From Propionispora sp. 2/2-37 (lineage in GTDB: Bacteria; Bacillota; Negativicutes; Propionisporales; Propionisporaceae): a stretch of 64,000 nucleotides of DNA. The stretch is from positions 149,577 to 213,576 of the forward strand of contig NZ_CYSP01000007.1 in assembly GCF_001298735.1 (NCBI RefSeq), given 5' to 3'. Below, piece by piece: positions 17,245 to 26,385 of this stretch. Each line of letters starts with the position of its first letter. Positions within the stretch are counted from its first letter, which is position 1. Below the pieces are notes generated by a model, which worked only from the letters and a program-made list of their open reading frames with translations, ran no database searches and had not been told where the DNA came from. Both the position numbers and the translations under genes were made by a program.

Positions 17245-18066
17245 GTGCTGGATGTAGTTTTCGATCCTGCATTGATTGTAGGAATAGGAACCAAAATGCT
17301 GCGAATTGCTGTTATTATTGTGGGGGCTGCAGCTGTTATCAAGATATCCCGCAGTATTATCAGCCGTTTGTTTATCCCTCATACGGGTATAAAAGGTTTT
17401 TATTTGGAAGAGAAAAGAGCGCGTACTCTGTCGGTGCTGCTGGTGAGTATTGTCCGCTATTTACTATATTTCATTGCCGGTGTGATGATTTTGCAGGAAT
17501 GTAATGTGGATACCACTTCCATTGTTGCCGGTGCCGGCGTGATCGGGCTGGCGCTTGGTGTGGGGGCGCAAAGCTTGATTAAAGATGTTATTACCGGTTT
17601 TTTTATAATACTGGAAGATCAGTATTCGGTGGGTGACTATGTCGTTATTATGGATATGGCCGGAACGGTGGAGGAAATCGGTTTTCGAGCTACTAAACTA
17701 AGAGATGCCAACGGTGTATTGCATTTTATCCCTAATGGGGCCATATCCCGCACCAGCAATTATACCAGGGGGCATATGCAGGCAGTAGTGAATATCCCGG
17801 TCGCCTATACCGCGGATATCAGCCAGGTATTGTCCATTCTGGAGGCGGCCTGTTCCTGGATTGCCGAAAATATCCCGGAAGTGGTAGAAGGACCCCGGGT
17901 GGTTGGCATCGTTGATTTCCGCAGTTATGATATGCTGGTGCGCATAGCGGCTCAGACCGAACCGCTGAAACAGGGGGCGGTGGAAACCGCGATACGGCAC
18001 AAGGTAAGACTGATGTTTAACGAAGCGGGCATTCCGGCACCGGCTGTACGCCCGGAGCAGAGTTAG
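17245..18066 (+). CDS. small-conductance mechanosensitive channel, MscS family
   Basis: A 273-residue channel with two to three N-terminal membrane segments and the MscS pore and beta domains: GLALGVGAQSLIKDVITGFFIILEDQY is split across the pore-lining helix and the start of the beta domain, followed by GDYVVIMDMAGTVEEIGFRATKLRD and FIPNGAI. The GTG at 17245 sits just after AGGAGGAG and is preferred over the ATG at 17221, which would place that site inside the coding region. It releases solutes on hypo-osmotic shock. It is followed closely by a DUF951 gene and ychF. Confidence 0.88.
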   Translation: MLDVVFDPALIVGIGTKMLRIAVIIVGAAAVIKISRSIISRLFIPHTGIKGFYLEEKRARTLSVLLVSIVRYLLYFIAGVMILQECNVDTTSIVAGAGVIGLALGVGAQSLIKDVITGFFIILEDQYSVGDYVVIMDMAGTVEEIGFRATKLRDANGVLHFIPNGAISRTSNYTRGHMQAVVNIPVAYTADISQVLSILEAACSWIAENIPEVVEGPRVVGIVDFRSYDMLVRIAAQTEPLKQGAVETAIRHKVRLMFNEAGIPAPAVRPEQS

Positions 18067-18082
18067 GATTAGGAGGAATAGG

Positions 18083-18298
18083 ATGAATATTATCCGCTAT
18101 GAAGTAGGCGATATTGTAAAAATGAAAAAACAGCATCCCTGCGGTTCGGATCGCTGGGAAATTACCCGGACAGGCATTGATTTCGGCATAAAGTGTCTGG
18201 GTTGTGGGCGGTGGGTGATGATTCCACGGCCAAAGTTTGAAAAAGCCGTTAAGGCGATAGTGGGGAAAGCGGGCGAACCGGGAGAGAATAAATCGTAA
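18083..18298 (+). CDS. DUF951 family protein
   Basis: A 71-residue protein with the DUF951 pattern: YEVGDIVKMKKQHPCGSDRWEI, then IKCLGCGRWVMIPRPKFEKAV. The paired Cys (CLGC plus an earlier HPCG) suggest metal binding, not demonstrated. This family is often found beside ychF in Firmicutes, as here. Start supported by TTAGGAGGAATAGG; it lies 16 bases after the mscS gene. Confidence 0.85.
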   Translation: MNIIRYEVGDIVKMKKQHPCGSDRWEITRTGIDFGIKCLGCGRWVMIPRPKFEKAVKAIVGKAGEPGENKS

Positions 18299-18375
18299 GT
18301 CTTGAATTTATTGATGTAATACTCTACAATAAACAAAGATGTTTTCAGTATATGGAGGTAAGGTGGAATAGCTGC

Positions 18376-19482
18376 ATGAGTACAAATTTAGAAGTCGGTA
18401 TCGTTGGTTTGCCCAATGTCGGCAAAAGCACCCTGTTTAATGCGATTACCAAGGCCGGTGCGGAAGCGGCCAATTATCCGTTCTGCACGATTGAGCCCAA
18501 TGTCGGTGTTGTGGACGTCCCTGATGAACGGCTGGGAAAGCTGGCTGAGATATATAAATCCAAAAAGATTATTCCGTCGGCCATTCGTTTTGTGGATATT
18601 GCCGGTCTGGTTAAGGGCGCTTCACAGGGAGAGGGCCTCGGGAATAAATTTTTAGCGCACATTCGCCAGGTGGATGCGGTGGCTCAGGTTGTGCGCTGTT
18701 TCCGTGATGAAAATATTACCCATGTGGAGGGGGGATTAAATCCTCTGCGGGATATTGAAATTGTTAATACCGAATTATGTCTGGCGGACCTGGAAACGCT
18801 GGAAAAACGAATGGAACGTACGCAAAAGTTATTAAAAAGCGGTGATAAGAAGCTTTTGGTGGAAATCGAAGTATTGAAACGGATCCGCGCGGCACTGGAG
18901 GATGCCCAGCCGGCTCGCCGCGTGGATTTGACCGAGGATGAGGCGGTACTGATTGCCGATCTAAATTTGCTGACCTTAAAACCGGTACTGTTTGTAGCTA
19001 ATGTCAGTGAGGAGGAAGTGGCAAAACCGGAGGACAATCCCCATGTACAGGCCGTTCGCCAATATGCGGCTCAGGAGAAGGCCGAAGTTATCGCCGTTTC
19101 GGCGAAAGTGGAGGCGGAAATTGCCGAACTCGGGGATGAGGACGCCCGGGAATTTTTGGCTGATCTTGGCCTTCAGGAGTCCGGCCTGGACAAACTCATT
19201 AAAGCTTCGCAAAAACTGCTGGGACTTATGACTTTTTTAACTGCCGGTGAACAGGAAGTGCGGGCTTGGACTATCAGAAAAGGAACGAAAGCTCCCCAGG
19301 CAGGCGGTAAGATTCACAGCGATATTGAACGCGGCTTTATCCGGGCGGAAATTGTATCCTTTGCTGATCTTATGGCGGCAGGCAGTCAGAACGCCGCCCG
19401 GGAAAAAGGATTGGTTCGCCTGGAGGGAAAAGAGTACATCATGCAGGACGGCGATGTGACTTATTTCCGTTTTAATGTGTAG
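18376..19482 (+). CDS. ychF: redox-regulated ATPase YchF (OLA1 family)
   Basis: A 368-residue protein with the G1 motif [25 protein letters not shown], the G3 equivalent [20 protein letters not shown] and, in place of NKx[10 protein letters not shown]; a TGS domain closes the protein ([38 protein letters not shown]). YchF prefers ATP and associates with ribosomes. The ATG at 18376 begins [11 protein letters not shown] as in the family; an upstream in-frame ATG (18352) would add eight residues overlapping the ribosome binding site AAGGTGG. Confidence 0.93.
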   Translation: MSTNLEVGIVGLPNVGKSTLFNAITKAGAEAANYPFCTIEPNVGVVDVPDERLGKLAEIYKSKKIIPSAIRFVDIAGLVKGASQGEGLGNKFLAHIRQVDAVAQVVRCFRDENITHVEGGLNPLRDIEIVNTELCLADLETLEKRMERTQKLLKSGDKKLLVEIEVLKRIRAALEDAQPARRVDLTEDEAVLIADLNLLTLKPVLFVANVSEEEVAKPEDNPHVQAVRQYAAQEKAEVIAVSAKVEAEIAELGDEDAREFLADLGLQESGLDKLIKASQKLLGLMTFLTAGEQEVRAWTIRKGTKAPQAGGKIHSDIERGFIRAEIVSFADLMAAGSQNAAREKGLVRLEGKEYIMQDGDVTYFRFNV

Positions 19483-19516
19483 TTTCACTGTTATTGTGCG
19501 GTATGTAATAAGTTTC

Positions 19517-19545
19517 TTGCAATGCTGTGAAAATGGTGATATACT
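19517..19545 (+). promoter_or_regulatory. promoter of the rpsF-ssb-rpsR operon
   Basis: TTGCAA at 19517-19522 and TATACT at 19540-19545 with 17-base spacing lie directly upstream of the leader. Confidence 0.65.
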
Positions 19546-19558
19546 ATTTTAGTCTAGA

Positions 19559-19649
19559 ACATTGTTCCAGCTATGGGGTTCAAATTTTATTTGCAACCTT
19601 CCCTGCTCCCTGCTGAGGGAGCCATTAGTCCACAGGAGGAGGTGATTTC
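19559..19649 (+). promoter_or_regulatory. rpsF leader, possible S6:S18 autoregulatory RNA
   Basis: About 90 bases of leader contain a small hairpin (CTCCC..GGGAG) just before the GGAGGAGGTGA ribosome binding site. rpsF leaders in many bacteria bind the S6:S18 complex. I cannot confirm the conserved bulge of that RNA here. Confidence 0.35.
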
Positions 19650-19934
19650 GTGAGAAAATACGAAGTCATGTTCATTGTTAAGCCGTTGGAAGAAGAGGCA
19701 ACGAACGCAGTTATTTCCAAGTTTGAAAGTCTTATCACTTCGAATGGCGGCAACATTGAAAAGATTGATCGTTGGGGTAAGAAACGCTTGGCATATGAAA
19801 TTAAGGATTTCACCGAGGGTTATTACTGCCTTTTCTTTTTCACCGCAGAGCCGGCTGTTGTTGCCGAACTTGATCGCGTGATGAAGATTACCGATGAAAT
19901 CTTAAAACACATGGTTATTAAAGAAGACGAATAA
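19650..19934 (+). CDS. rpsF: 30S ribosomal protein S6
   Basis: A 94-residue S6 beginning [16 protein letters not shown] at a GTG codon behind GGAGGAGGTGATTTC, with the [24 protein letters not shown] core typical of the family. It is first in the rpsF-ssb-rpsR operon, the usual firmicute order. S6 pairs with S18 in the platform of the small subunit. Confidence 0.96.
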   Translation: MRKYEVMFIVKPLEEEATNAVISKFESLITSNGGNIEKIDRWGKKRLAYEIKDFTEGYYCLFFFTAEPAVVAELDRVMKITDEILKHMVIKEDE

Positions 19935-20010
19935 ATACATGCGCTGTTGCGCAAACACTAAAGCGCCTGTTGCTGTTCATTGACGGCAGCAGACCTTGGA
20001 GGGAAAAACC

Positions 20011-20421
20011 ATGAATAAGGTTATCTTAGTCGGTCGCTTGGCCCGTGATCCGGAAGTGCGCTATACGCAAAGCGGTAAAGCGGTAGCTTCCTTTTCAATT
20101 GCGGTAAACCGCTTTGGCGGCGGACAAGGCCAGGAGCAAACTGACTTTATTCCTATCGTTGCATGGGAAAAATTGGCCGAAGTTTGTGGCAATAATCTTA
20201 CCAAAGGACGCCGTGTGCTGGTAGAAGGCCGTTTGCAGATCCGTTCTTATGACGGAACGGACGGACAAAAACGGCGTGTTGCCGAAGTTATCGCCCAGAA
20301 CATTGAATTTCTGGACAGCCGGCAGGCTGCCGCTGGAAGTAGCGGCGGCAGCAATAATACAATGAATGACGCCAGCTCTTTTGGTAGTGATGTCTTCCCT
20401 GAAGAAGAAATACCATTTTAA
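20011..20421 (+). CDS. ssb: single-stranded DNA-binding protein
   Basis: A 136-residue SSB with an OB fold (MNKVILVGRLARDPEVRYTQ, FIPIVAWEKLAEVCGNNLTKG, VLVEGRLQIRSYD) and the conserved acidic tail ending EEEIPF that recruits repair and replication partners. The ATG at 20011 follows TTGGAGGG; the in-frame upstream TTG belongs to that site. It sits between rpsF and rpsR. Confidence 0.96.
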   Translation: MNKVILVGRLARDPEVRYTQSGKAVASFSIAVNRFGGGQGQEQTDFIPIVAWEKLAEVCGNNLTKGRRVLVEGRLQIRSYDGTDGQKRRVAEVIAQNIEFLDSRQAAAGSSGGSNNTMNDASSFGSDVFPEEEIPF

Positions 20422-20436
20422 AGGGAGGTTCATACG

Positions 20437-20667
20437 GTGAAACGTGAAAGAGGCAGAAAACCCAAGAAAAAAGTTTGTAGCTTCTGTGTAGATAAGGTAG
20501 AAGTCATTGACTATAAAGAAGTGCCGAAATTGCGCCGTTATACGACCGAACGTGGCAAAATCCTGCCGCGCCGTATTTCCGGAAACTGCGCGAAACATCA
20601 ACGTCAATTGACTCTGGCTATTAAACGTGCCAGAAATATTGCATTACTGCCGTTTACTGCAGAGTAA
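20437..20667 (+). CDS. rpsR: 30S ribosomal protein S18
   Basis: A 76-residue S18 starting at GTG behind AAAGGGAGG. It has [18 protein letters not shown] and [23 protein letters not shown]. Cysteines at VCSFC and NCAKH make this the Cys-containing (C+) type, able in principle to bind zinc. It ends the operon and is followed by a terminator. Confidence 0.96.
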   Translation: MKRERGRKPKKKVCSFCVDKVEVIDYKEVPKLRRYTTERGKILPRRISGNCAKHQRQLTLAIKRARNIALLPFTAE

Positions 20668-20676
20668 GTCAGATCA

Positions 20677-20707
20677 GAGAGAGTCCGTTTGTGGATTCTC
20701 TTTTTTT
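20677..20707 (+). terminator. terminator of the rpsF-ssb-rpsR operon
   Basis: AGAGAGTCC and GGATTCTCT pair around a short loop and are followed by seven Ts. Confidence 0.8.
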
Positions 20708-20858
20708 ATTTGTTTATGCCATAAAAAACACCAAAAAAGATTTCTACATAGAAGGGATTTTTAAAATGATGAAGAATACATGAAAAAAAAGATAGATATT
20801 TCATCATATTGATTATTTGTGCAAGAAATTAGAAATCTATATAAAGTCATTAGGCAAC

Positions 20859-20894
20859 GAAGCCTTGGGATAATGTATTTGTCCTAAGGCTTTT
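20859..20894 (+). terminator. leader terminator upstream of the peptide-transporter operon (possible attenuator)
   Basis: AAGCCTTGGGA (20860-20870) and TCCTAAGGCTTT (20882-20893) form a stem ending in seven Ts. An alternative small stem AGGC..GCCT (about 20853-20866) shares the left arm, so the two folds compete. A plausible promoter (TTGTGC 20818 / TATAAA 20840) would start transcription just before it, placing the terminator within the first few dozen bases of the operon mRNA. Confidence 0.6.
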
Positions 20895-20930
20895 TTTATA
20901 TAGATGTTTATACAGAGACGGGGGGAGAGC

Positions 20931-22493
20931 ATGAAAAAAATATTTATTTTAATGCTAACGGCCGTATTTTTAGGCGGCTGTGGAGGAGGCAAACCGGCGG
21001 AGCAAGCCAAAGTTCCGAACGATACTCTGGTAGTGGGAATGTCGCTGGATTTAGCCACCTTGGATCCGGCAGTAACCATGGATAATGCATCCTGGAAGAT
21101 TACCTATCCATGTTATGACCGGCTTGTAAAATACAAGATTGTTGATGGAAAAAGCAGCACCGAAGTGGAACCAATGGCAGCCGAATCCTGGAATGTCAGT
21201 GAGGACGGCCGGGAGTGGACCTTCAAATTACGCCAGGATATAGAATTTCATGACGGATCGCCACTGAACGCACAGGCAGTAAAGTTTAGCTTCGATCGTT
21301 TATTAAAACTTCATAAAGGACCATCGGACTATTTTCCGACACTGAAGTCGGTGGAAGTTGTCGACGACTATACCGTAAAATTTGTTATGGATAAACCGTT
21401 TCCGCCGTTTTTATACACTCTGGCGACCAATGCAGCCAGTATTATCAACCCCAAAGTCATGGAACAGGAAAAAGACGGTGATTTGGCCTCTGCCTATCTG
21501 GGAGAAAATACGATGGGCAGCGGTGCGTATAACCTGAAGGAATGGAATCGTGGTCAGAATATGAAACTGGAAGCTACAAAGGGTTATTGGGGCGGAGAAC
21601 CGGCTTTAAAAACGGTGTTGATCCAGTTTATCAAAGATCCGTCCGCTCAGCGGCTGCAATTGGAAAATGGGGATATTGATATTGCGGAAAGCATACCGGT
21701 TGACCAGCTGGAACAGTTAAAAAACAATGATAAAATTCAAATTTTAGAATCACCTAGCTTGAATGTCAGCTATGTGTATCTCAATAACAAAAAAAGTCCG
21801 CTGGATAATGTCAAAGTCCGCCAGGCGTTAAATTACGCAGTCGATTATGACGGAATGATTCAGGGGGCTATCAAGGGTAAAGGAATTCAGCTTAAAGCTC
21901 CTATCCCGCAAGGGCTGTGGGGGTACGACCCGAAAGTCAAGGGATACAGCACCAATCTGGAAAAAGCCAAACAATTGCTTTCCGAAGCAGGTTTTGGGCA
22001 AGGGTTGACGCTAAAATTGCTGTATTCCGATTATAAAAATTTCTGGGACAATGAGGCCCTTATCCTCCAGGATAATCTGTCAAAAATAGGCGTTAAACTG
22101 GAACTTGAAAAAATCGCCTGGGCGACGCTGCGGGATAAAGTCGACCGGGGAGATTTTGATCTTTGCCTGGGCGCCTGGAGTCCGGATTATGCCGACCCGC
22201 ATATGTTTATGACGTATTGGTATGACTCCCGGATGCATGGTCTGGCCGGTAACCGTGCTTTTTATAAGAATGATGCGGTTGATAAGTTGCTGCGTCAGGC
22301 AGAAGAAGTCAGCGATCAGCAGGAACGGATTAAACTGTATCAACAGGCGCAGCAGCAAGTCCTGGAAGATGCTCCCTATATTCTTCTTTTTCAGAGCAAT
22401 GCCATGACGGCTCTGCGGAAAAACGTGCAGGGGTTTGTTTATAATCCCATGCTGGAAAGTATGTATAATTTTGAAACCATGAAGAAAAATTAG
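20931..22493 (+). CDS. peptide ABC transporter substrate-binding lipoprotein (DppA/OppA family)
   Basis: A 520-residue family 5 extracellular binding protein with the lipoprotein signal MKKIFILMLTAVFLGGC. Family motifs are TLDPAVTMDNASW, WTFKLRQDIEFHDGSPLNAQAVKFSFDRLL and VRQALNYAVDYDG. The ATG at 20931 follows GGGGGGAGAGC; an in-frame ATG at 20904 adds nine residues not typical of a signal. It is first in an importer operon with two permeases, two ATPases and a peptidase, so it captures peptides. Confidence 0.9.
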   Translation: MKKIFILMLTAVFLGGCGGGKPAEQAKVPNDTLVVGMSLDLATLDPAVTMDNASWKITYPCYDRLVKYKIVDGKSSTEVEPMAAESWNVSEDGREWTFKLRQDIEFHDGSPLNAQAVKFSFDRLLKLHKGPSDYFPTLKSVEVVDDYTVKFVMDKPFPPFLYTLATNAASIINPKVMEQEKDGDLASAYLGENTMGSGAYNLKEWNRGQNMKLEATKGYWGGEPALKTVLIQFIKDPSAQRLQLENGDIDIAESIPVDQLEQLKNNDKIQILESPSLNVSYVYLNNKKSPLDNVKVRQALNYAVDYDGMIQGAIKGKGIQLKAPIPQGLWGYDPKVKGYSTNLEKAKQLLSEAGFGQGLTLKLLYSDYKNFWDNEALILQDNLSKIGVKLELEKIAWATLRDKVDRGDFDLCLGAWSPDYADPHMFMTYWYDSRMHGLAGNRAFYKNDAVDKLLRQAEEVSDQQERIKLYQQAQQQVLEDAPYILLFQSNAMTALRKNVQGFVYNPMLESMYNFETMKKN

Positions 22494-22508
22494 CAATTTA
22501 GTTTGTCT

Positions 22509-22539
22509 GGTTATGGATATGCAGGGCATATCCATAACC
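22509..22539 (+). repeat. perfect inverted repeat between binding protein and permease genes
   Basis: GGTTATGGATATGC (22509-22522) is repeated exactly inverted (22526-22539) around a 3-base loop. No long T-run follows. Such intercistronic hairpins commonly protect the upstream mRNA and give excess binding protein over permease. Confidence 0.9.
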
Positions 22540-22562
22540 GAATTTTTGGGGGAGTACCAACT

Positions 22563-23579
22563 ATGGTTGTATTACGATATTTTCTAAACCGAATACCAAG
22601 ATTGCTGATTGTCTTTTTCGGAGTGTCCATCATCACATTTGCCATATCACATGTGATTCCCGGAGATCCGGCCCGCATGCTGGTCGGCCAGCGGGCCAGT
22701 CAGGAAACGCTGGACAAAATGCGGGGAGAACTGGGACTGGATAAGCCCCTCCATGTCCAATATATCAAATATGTCGGTGATTTGCTGCAGGGGGATATGG
22801 GCAAATCCATCCGGACGCAGCAGCCGATTGCCAGCGAATTGAAACGCTATTTTCCCGCTACGCTGGAATTGACACTGGTAAGTATGCTGATTACCTTAAT
22901 TGCGGGAGTTTTGCTGGGCGTTTGGGCGGCGGTAAAGCGTGACCGGTGGGTCGATCATATCAGCCGGATTGTCTCGCTTGTCGGTGTTTCCAACCCGTTG
23001 TTTTGGTCGGGACTGGTGGTTATGGTGGTTTTTTATAAATGGCTGCAGTTATTCCCTGCCTCCGGACGACTCAATCCTTTTATCAGTCCGCCGACTTTTT
23101 ATACCGGGATGTACTTGGTGGACGGATTTTTAGACGGTAATATGGCGGTTGTCGGGAATGCCGTACAGCATTTGGTGCTGCCGGCTGGCTGCCTGGCCTA
23201 TGTCCAACTGGCGGTTATTGCACGGCAGGTCCGGTCCAGTATGATTGAGGTATTATCGCAGGATTATATTCGTACCGCGAAGTCCTTTGGTTTATCCACC
23301 CGCAAGATCATTTATCATTATGCGTTAAAAAATGCGCTATTACCAACAGTTACCGTGGCCGGGCTGATTTTTGGGGAACTGCTTGGCGGAGCGATTATCA
23401 CGGAAGCAATTTTCGGCTGGCCAGGTATGGGTAAATATGTTGTCGATTCCGTTACCTTTCTTGATTTTCCGGCTATTATGGGGTTTACCATGGTGGTTTC
23501 CTTTGGTTACGTAATCATTAACCTGCTCATAGATTTACTATACCGTGTGCTTGATCCGCAAATCAGGGAGGGTGGCTGA
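22563..23579 (+). CDS. peptide ABC transporter permease (DppB family)
   Basis: A 338-residue membrane protein with the DppB/OppB N-terminus (FLNRIPRLLIVFFGVSIITFAISHVIPGDPA) split across a first membrane helix, and the coupling segment SQDYIRTAKSFGLSTRKII plus EAIFGWPGMGKYVVDS. The ATG at 22563 follows GGGGGAG; an open frame begins 60 bases earlier but those codons are the intercistronic hairpin. It pairs with the next gene's product. Confidence 0.9.
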   Translation: MVVLRYFLNRIPRLLIVFFGVSIITFAISHVIPGDPARMLVGQRASQETLDKMRGELGLDKPLHVQYIKYVGDLLQGDMGKSIRTQQPIASELKRYFPATLELTLVSMLITLIAGVLLGVWAAVKRDRWVDHISRIVSLVGVSNPLFWSGLVVMVVFYKWLQLFPASGRLNPFISPPTFYTGMYLVDGFLDGNMAVVGNAVQHLVLPAGCLAYVQLAVIARQVRSSMIEVLSQDYIRTAKSFGLSTRKIIYHYALKNALLPTVTVAGLIFGELLGGAIITEAIFGWPGMGKYVVDSVTFLDFPAIMGFTMVVSFGYVIINLLIDLLYRVLDPQIREGG

Positions 23580-23581
23580 GC

Positions 23582-24427
23582 ATGGTAAAAGTTTTTGCTT
23601 ACTCATATGTTGCGATACTCAGGCGCAATCCACTGACCTTTATCGGCTGCCTTATCGTTGTGTTCATGCTGCTAATTGGTTTTGGCGCGCCGGTTTTGGC
23701 TCCTTATGATCCTGTGGCCATATCTATACAGGATAAACTGCAGGCACCGGGAAATCTGCATTGGTTTGGTACCGACGAAATGGGCCGTGATATTCTCAGC
23801 CGGGTGATGTATGGCTGCCGGATTTCCATACAAGTAGGACTGTATATTGTGTTGCTGGCGGCTTTCCTTGGTACGGTCATTGGCAGCATTTCCGGCTACA
23901 TGGGAGGCAAGACCGATCAGAGTATCATGGCTGTCACGGATATTGTCTTGTCCTTTCCGTCGCTGGTTTTGGCGATGGCATTGGCGGCCGCACTGGGGCC
24001 AAGCCTGTATAATACCATGCTGGCGGTGGCTATTGTTAAGATTCCGGTTTATACACGGCTGGTACGGGGGCAGGTGCTGGCTCTCAAGGAAAAACAGTAC
24101 GTCAGGGCGGCCCGTACGTTTGGTGCCAACCCTTTTTGGATCGTTTCGCGGCACATTATACCTAACTGCATTGCACCGGTATTAATCCAGATTACCCTTG
24201 GCATCGGGGAGGCAATTTTGACCGCTTCATCGTTAAGTTTTATTGGACTAGGAGCGCAGCCGCCCACTCCGGAGTGGGGGGCCATGATCAGCACGGCACG
24301 CTCCTATGCACTGGATCAGTGGTGGTATGTCAGTTTTCCGGGGATGGCCATTTTCATTACCGTTGTCGGTTTTAACCTGCTGGGTGACGGTATCCGGGAT
24401 ATGCTGGATCCCCGGTCAAAAACTTAA
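23582..24427 (+). CDS. peptide ABC transporter permease (DppC family)
   Basis: A 281-residue permease with the DppC pattern: RRNPLTFIGCLIVVFMLL, FGTDEMGRDILSRVMYGCRIS, VRAARTFGANPFWIVSRHIIPN coupling helix and SFIGLGAQPPTPEWGAMIS. It begins two bases after the dppB-type gene, behind GGGAGGGTGG. Confidence 0.92.
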   Translation: MVKVFAYSYVAILRRNPLTFIGCLIVVFMLLIGFGAPVLAPYDPVAISIQDKLQAPGNLHWFGTDEMGRDILSRVMYGCRISIQVGLYIVLLAAFLGTVIGSISGYMGGKTDQSIMAVTDIVLSFPSLVLAMALAAALGPSLYNTMLAVAIVKIPVYTRLVRGQVLALKEKQYVRAARTFGANPFWIVSRHIIPNCIAPVLIQITLGIGEAILTASSLSFIGLGAQPPTPEWGAMISTARSYALDQWWYVSFPGMAIFITVVGFNLLGDGIRDMLDPRSKT

Positions 24428-24443
24428 ACAGGGAGTATACGGT

Positions 24444-25448
24444 ATGGAGCAGACACTATTATCGGTTCAAAAGTTAACGGTCGATCTGACGGTGGGCAAG
24501 GAAAAGGTGCGTGTTTTACACGGTGTATCCTTTGATGTTTGTCCTGGTGAAATTATTGGGCTGGTCGGCGAATCGGGCTCGGGGAAATCCGTTACGGCTT
24601 CAGCGGTCATGCAACTTTTGCCCGGTGGTGCCGGGGCAGTCAGTGGTGGAAAGATTATATTTAACGGTCAGGATCTGCTGAAAAAATCACCGGAAGAAAT
24701 GCAAGGCATCCGTGGCAAAGATATTTCCATGATTTTTCAAGAACCTATGACCAGCCTAAATCCGGTACTGACGATCGGGCGGCAATTTATTGATGTTATC
24801 CGGGCACATCAGAGCAGAGACCAAAAAGAAGCCACCCTGCGCGCCTGCGAGATGTTGAAAGCGGTACATATCACCGATCCGGAGCGTATTTTTAAAAGTT
24901 ATCCCTATGAATTGAGCGGTGGAATGCGGCAGCGGGTGATGATCGCCATTGCCTTGTCGTGCTCACCATCGCTGCTTATTGCCGATGAACCAACTACGGC
25001 ACTGGATGTAACCATTCAGGCGCAAATTCTGCGACTGCTGCGGGAAGCTACGCAGGTATCCGGGTCTGCAGTTATTTTTATTTCGCACGATTTGGGAGTG
25101 GTTTCGCAAATTTGCCGGCGTGTCGCCGTAATGTATGCCGGAGAAATTGTTGAATATGGTTTGGTTCAGGAAATCCTGCAGTATCCGCGGCACCCGTATA
25201 CGCAAGCCCTGCTGAAGGCGATTCCTGATTTTACAACAAAACCGCATCAATTGTCGGCTATTCCGGGCACTGTCCCGAATATTCGGCAATTGTTAACCGG
25301 CTGCCGGTTTCATCCGCGGTGTCCGGTAAAACAAGATATTTGTATGCAGAAAAGTCCGCAGGGCTGTATACTGACCGGAAACCACTTAGTCCGGTGCTGG
25401 GTTACGACAGGGGAGGTTCGAAACAATGCAGCCATTACTAACGCTTGA
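24444..25448 (+). CDS. peptide ABC transporter ATPase (DppD family)
   Basis: A 334-residue ATPase with Walker [12 protein letters not shown]-loop [13 protein letters not shown], signature [15 protein letters not shown], Walker [15 protein letters not shown] and the C-terminal oligopeptide-transporter Cys motif ([14 protein letters not shown]), which in this family holds an iron-sulfur cluster or metal. The ATG at 24444 follows AGGGAG and gives the family N-terminus; an earlier in-frame ATG lies deep inside dppC-type sequence. It overlaps the next gene by 23 bases. Confidence 0.92.
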   Translation: MEQTLLSVQKLTVDLTVGKEKVRVLHGVSFDVCPGEIIGLVGESGSGKSVTASAVMQLLPGGAGAVSGGKIIFNGQDLLKKSPEEMQGIRGKDISMIFQEPMTSLNPVLTIGRQFIDVIRAHQSRDQKEATLRACEMLKAVHITDPERIFKSYPYELSGGMRQRVMIAIALSCSPSLLIADEPTTALDVTIQAQILRLLREATQVSGSAVIFISHDLGVVSQICRRVAVMYAGEIVEYGLVQEILQYPRHPYTQALLKAIPDFTTKPHQLSAIPGTVPNIRQLLTGCRFHPRCPVKQDICMQKSPQGCILTGNHLVRCWVTTGEVRNNAAITNA

Positions 25449-26385
25449 TGCTGTGGAGAAGCACTTTATACATAAATCGCTTTTGGGAAAACCAAAAGTA
25501 GTCCGGGCTGTTGACGGAGTTTCCCTGCAGGTGGAAAAAGGAGCGACGCTGGGAATTGTCGGAGAATCGGGCTGTGGGAAAAGTACCTTGGCCAATTTAA
25601 TCATCCGCTTGGAGGAACCGAGCGGCGGACGGATACTGCTGGAGGAAACGGATATATCTCATTTGACGGAGAAGCAATTACGTGCCGTGCGTTCGCGGGT
25701 CCAGATTATTTTTCAGGATCCCTATTCATCATTAAATCCCAGGTTTACTGTGGAACAAATTGTTTCCGAACCGATGCGGGTGGCGGGCAAATGGAGCCGG
25801 ACGGAAATTCGGAGAAAAGTAATTTTTCTTTTGGAAAAAGTCGGACTGTCTGAAGATTATCTAAAACGGTATCCCCATGAATTCAGCGGGGGGCAGCGGC
25901 AAAGAATTTCCATTGCCAGGGCACTGACCACCGATCCGGAAATCCTGATACTGGATGAGCCGACATCGGCTTTGGATGTTTCCGTACAGGCACAGGTATT
26001 AAATTTGTTGTTAAAACTGCAAAAAGAACTGGGACTAACTTATATTTTTATCTCTCATAACTTATCTGTGGTAAAATATATCTCGAACAGAGTTGCCGTC
26101 ATGTATCTTGGTAAGATTGTGGAGGCAGGTTCAGCCGAAGATATCATGTTTGATCCCCGGCATCCCTATACGCAGGAACTGGTTGCCGCCGTTCCGGTTA
26201 TCGGCAAACCGTTGGACAGCGAAGAGTTGGCCTGCCGGGAAGCAAAGAGTGCAATAGTCGGGCGGCAGGGCTGCCGGTATTATCTTCGCTGCCGGCTGGC
26301 GACAACGGCCTGCCGGGAAACCGAACCAGAATTAAAGGAATACGAAGCAGGTCGCTGTGTGGCCTGTATGGAGGTAAGGGCATGA
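25426..26385 (+). CDS. peptide ABC transporter ATPase (DppF family)
   Basis: A 319-residue partner ATPase: Walker A GESGCGKST, IIFQDPYSSLNPR, signature FSGGQRQRISIARAL, Walker B ILDEPTSALDVS, switch His in FISHNLSVV. The C-terminus has Cys residues (YYLRCRLATTAC, CVACM) in place of the fully regular C-x5-C-x-C layout. It overlaps both neighbours (23 and 4 bases). Confidence 0.92.
   Translation: MQPLLTLDAVEKHFIHKSLLGKPKVVRAVDGVSLQVEKGATLGIVGESGCGKSTLANLIIRLEEPSGGRILLEETDISHLTEKQLRAVRSRVQIIFQDPYSSLNPRFTVEQIVSEPMRVAGKWSRTEIRRKVIFLLEKVGLSEDYLKRYPHEFSGGQRQRISIARALTTDPEILILDEPTSALDVSVQAQVLNLLLKLQKELGLTYIFISHNLSVVKYISNRVAVMYLGKIVEAGSAEDIMFDPRHPYTQELVAAVPVIGKPLDSEELACREAKSAIVGRQGCRYYLRCRLATTACRETEPELKEYEAGRCVACMEVRA

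Noticed and set aside
22503..22562. N-terminal extension of the DppB-type permease
   Set aside because: Those 20 codons are the perfect intercistronic inverted repeat, and a proper ribosome binding site precedes ATG 22563.
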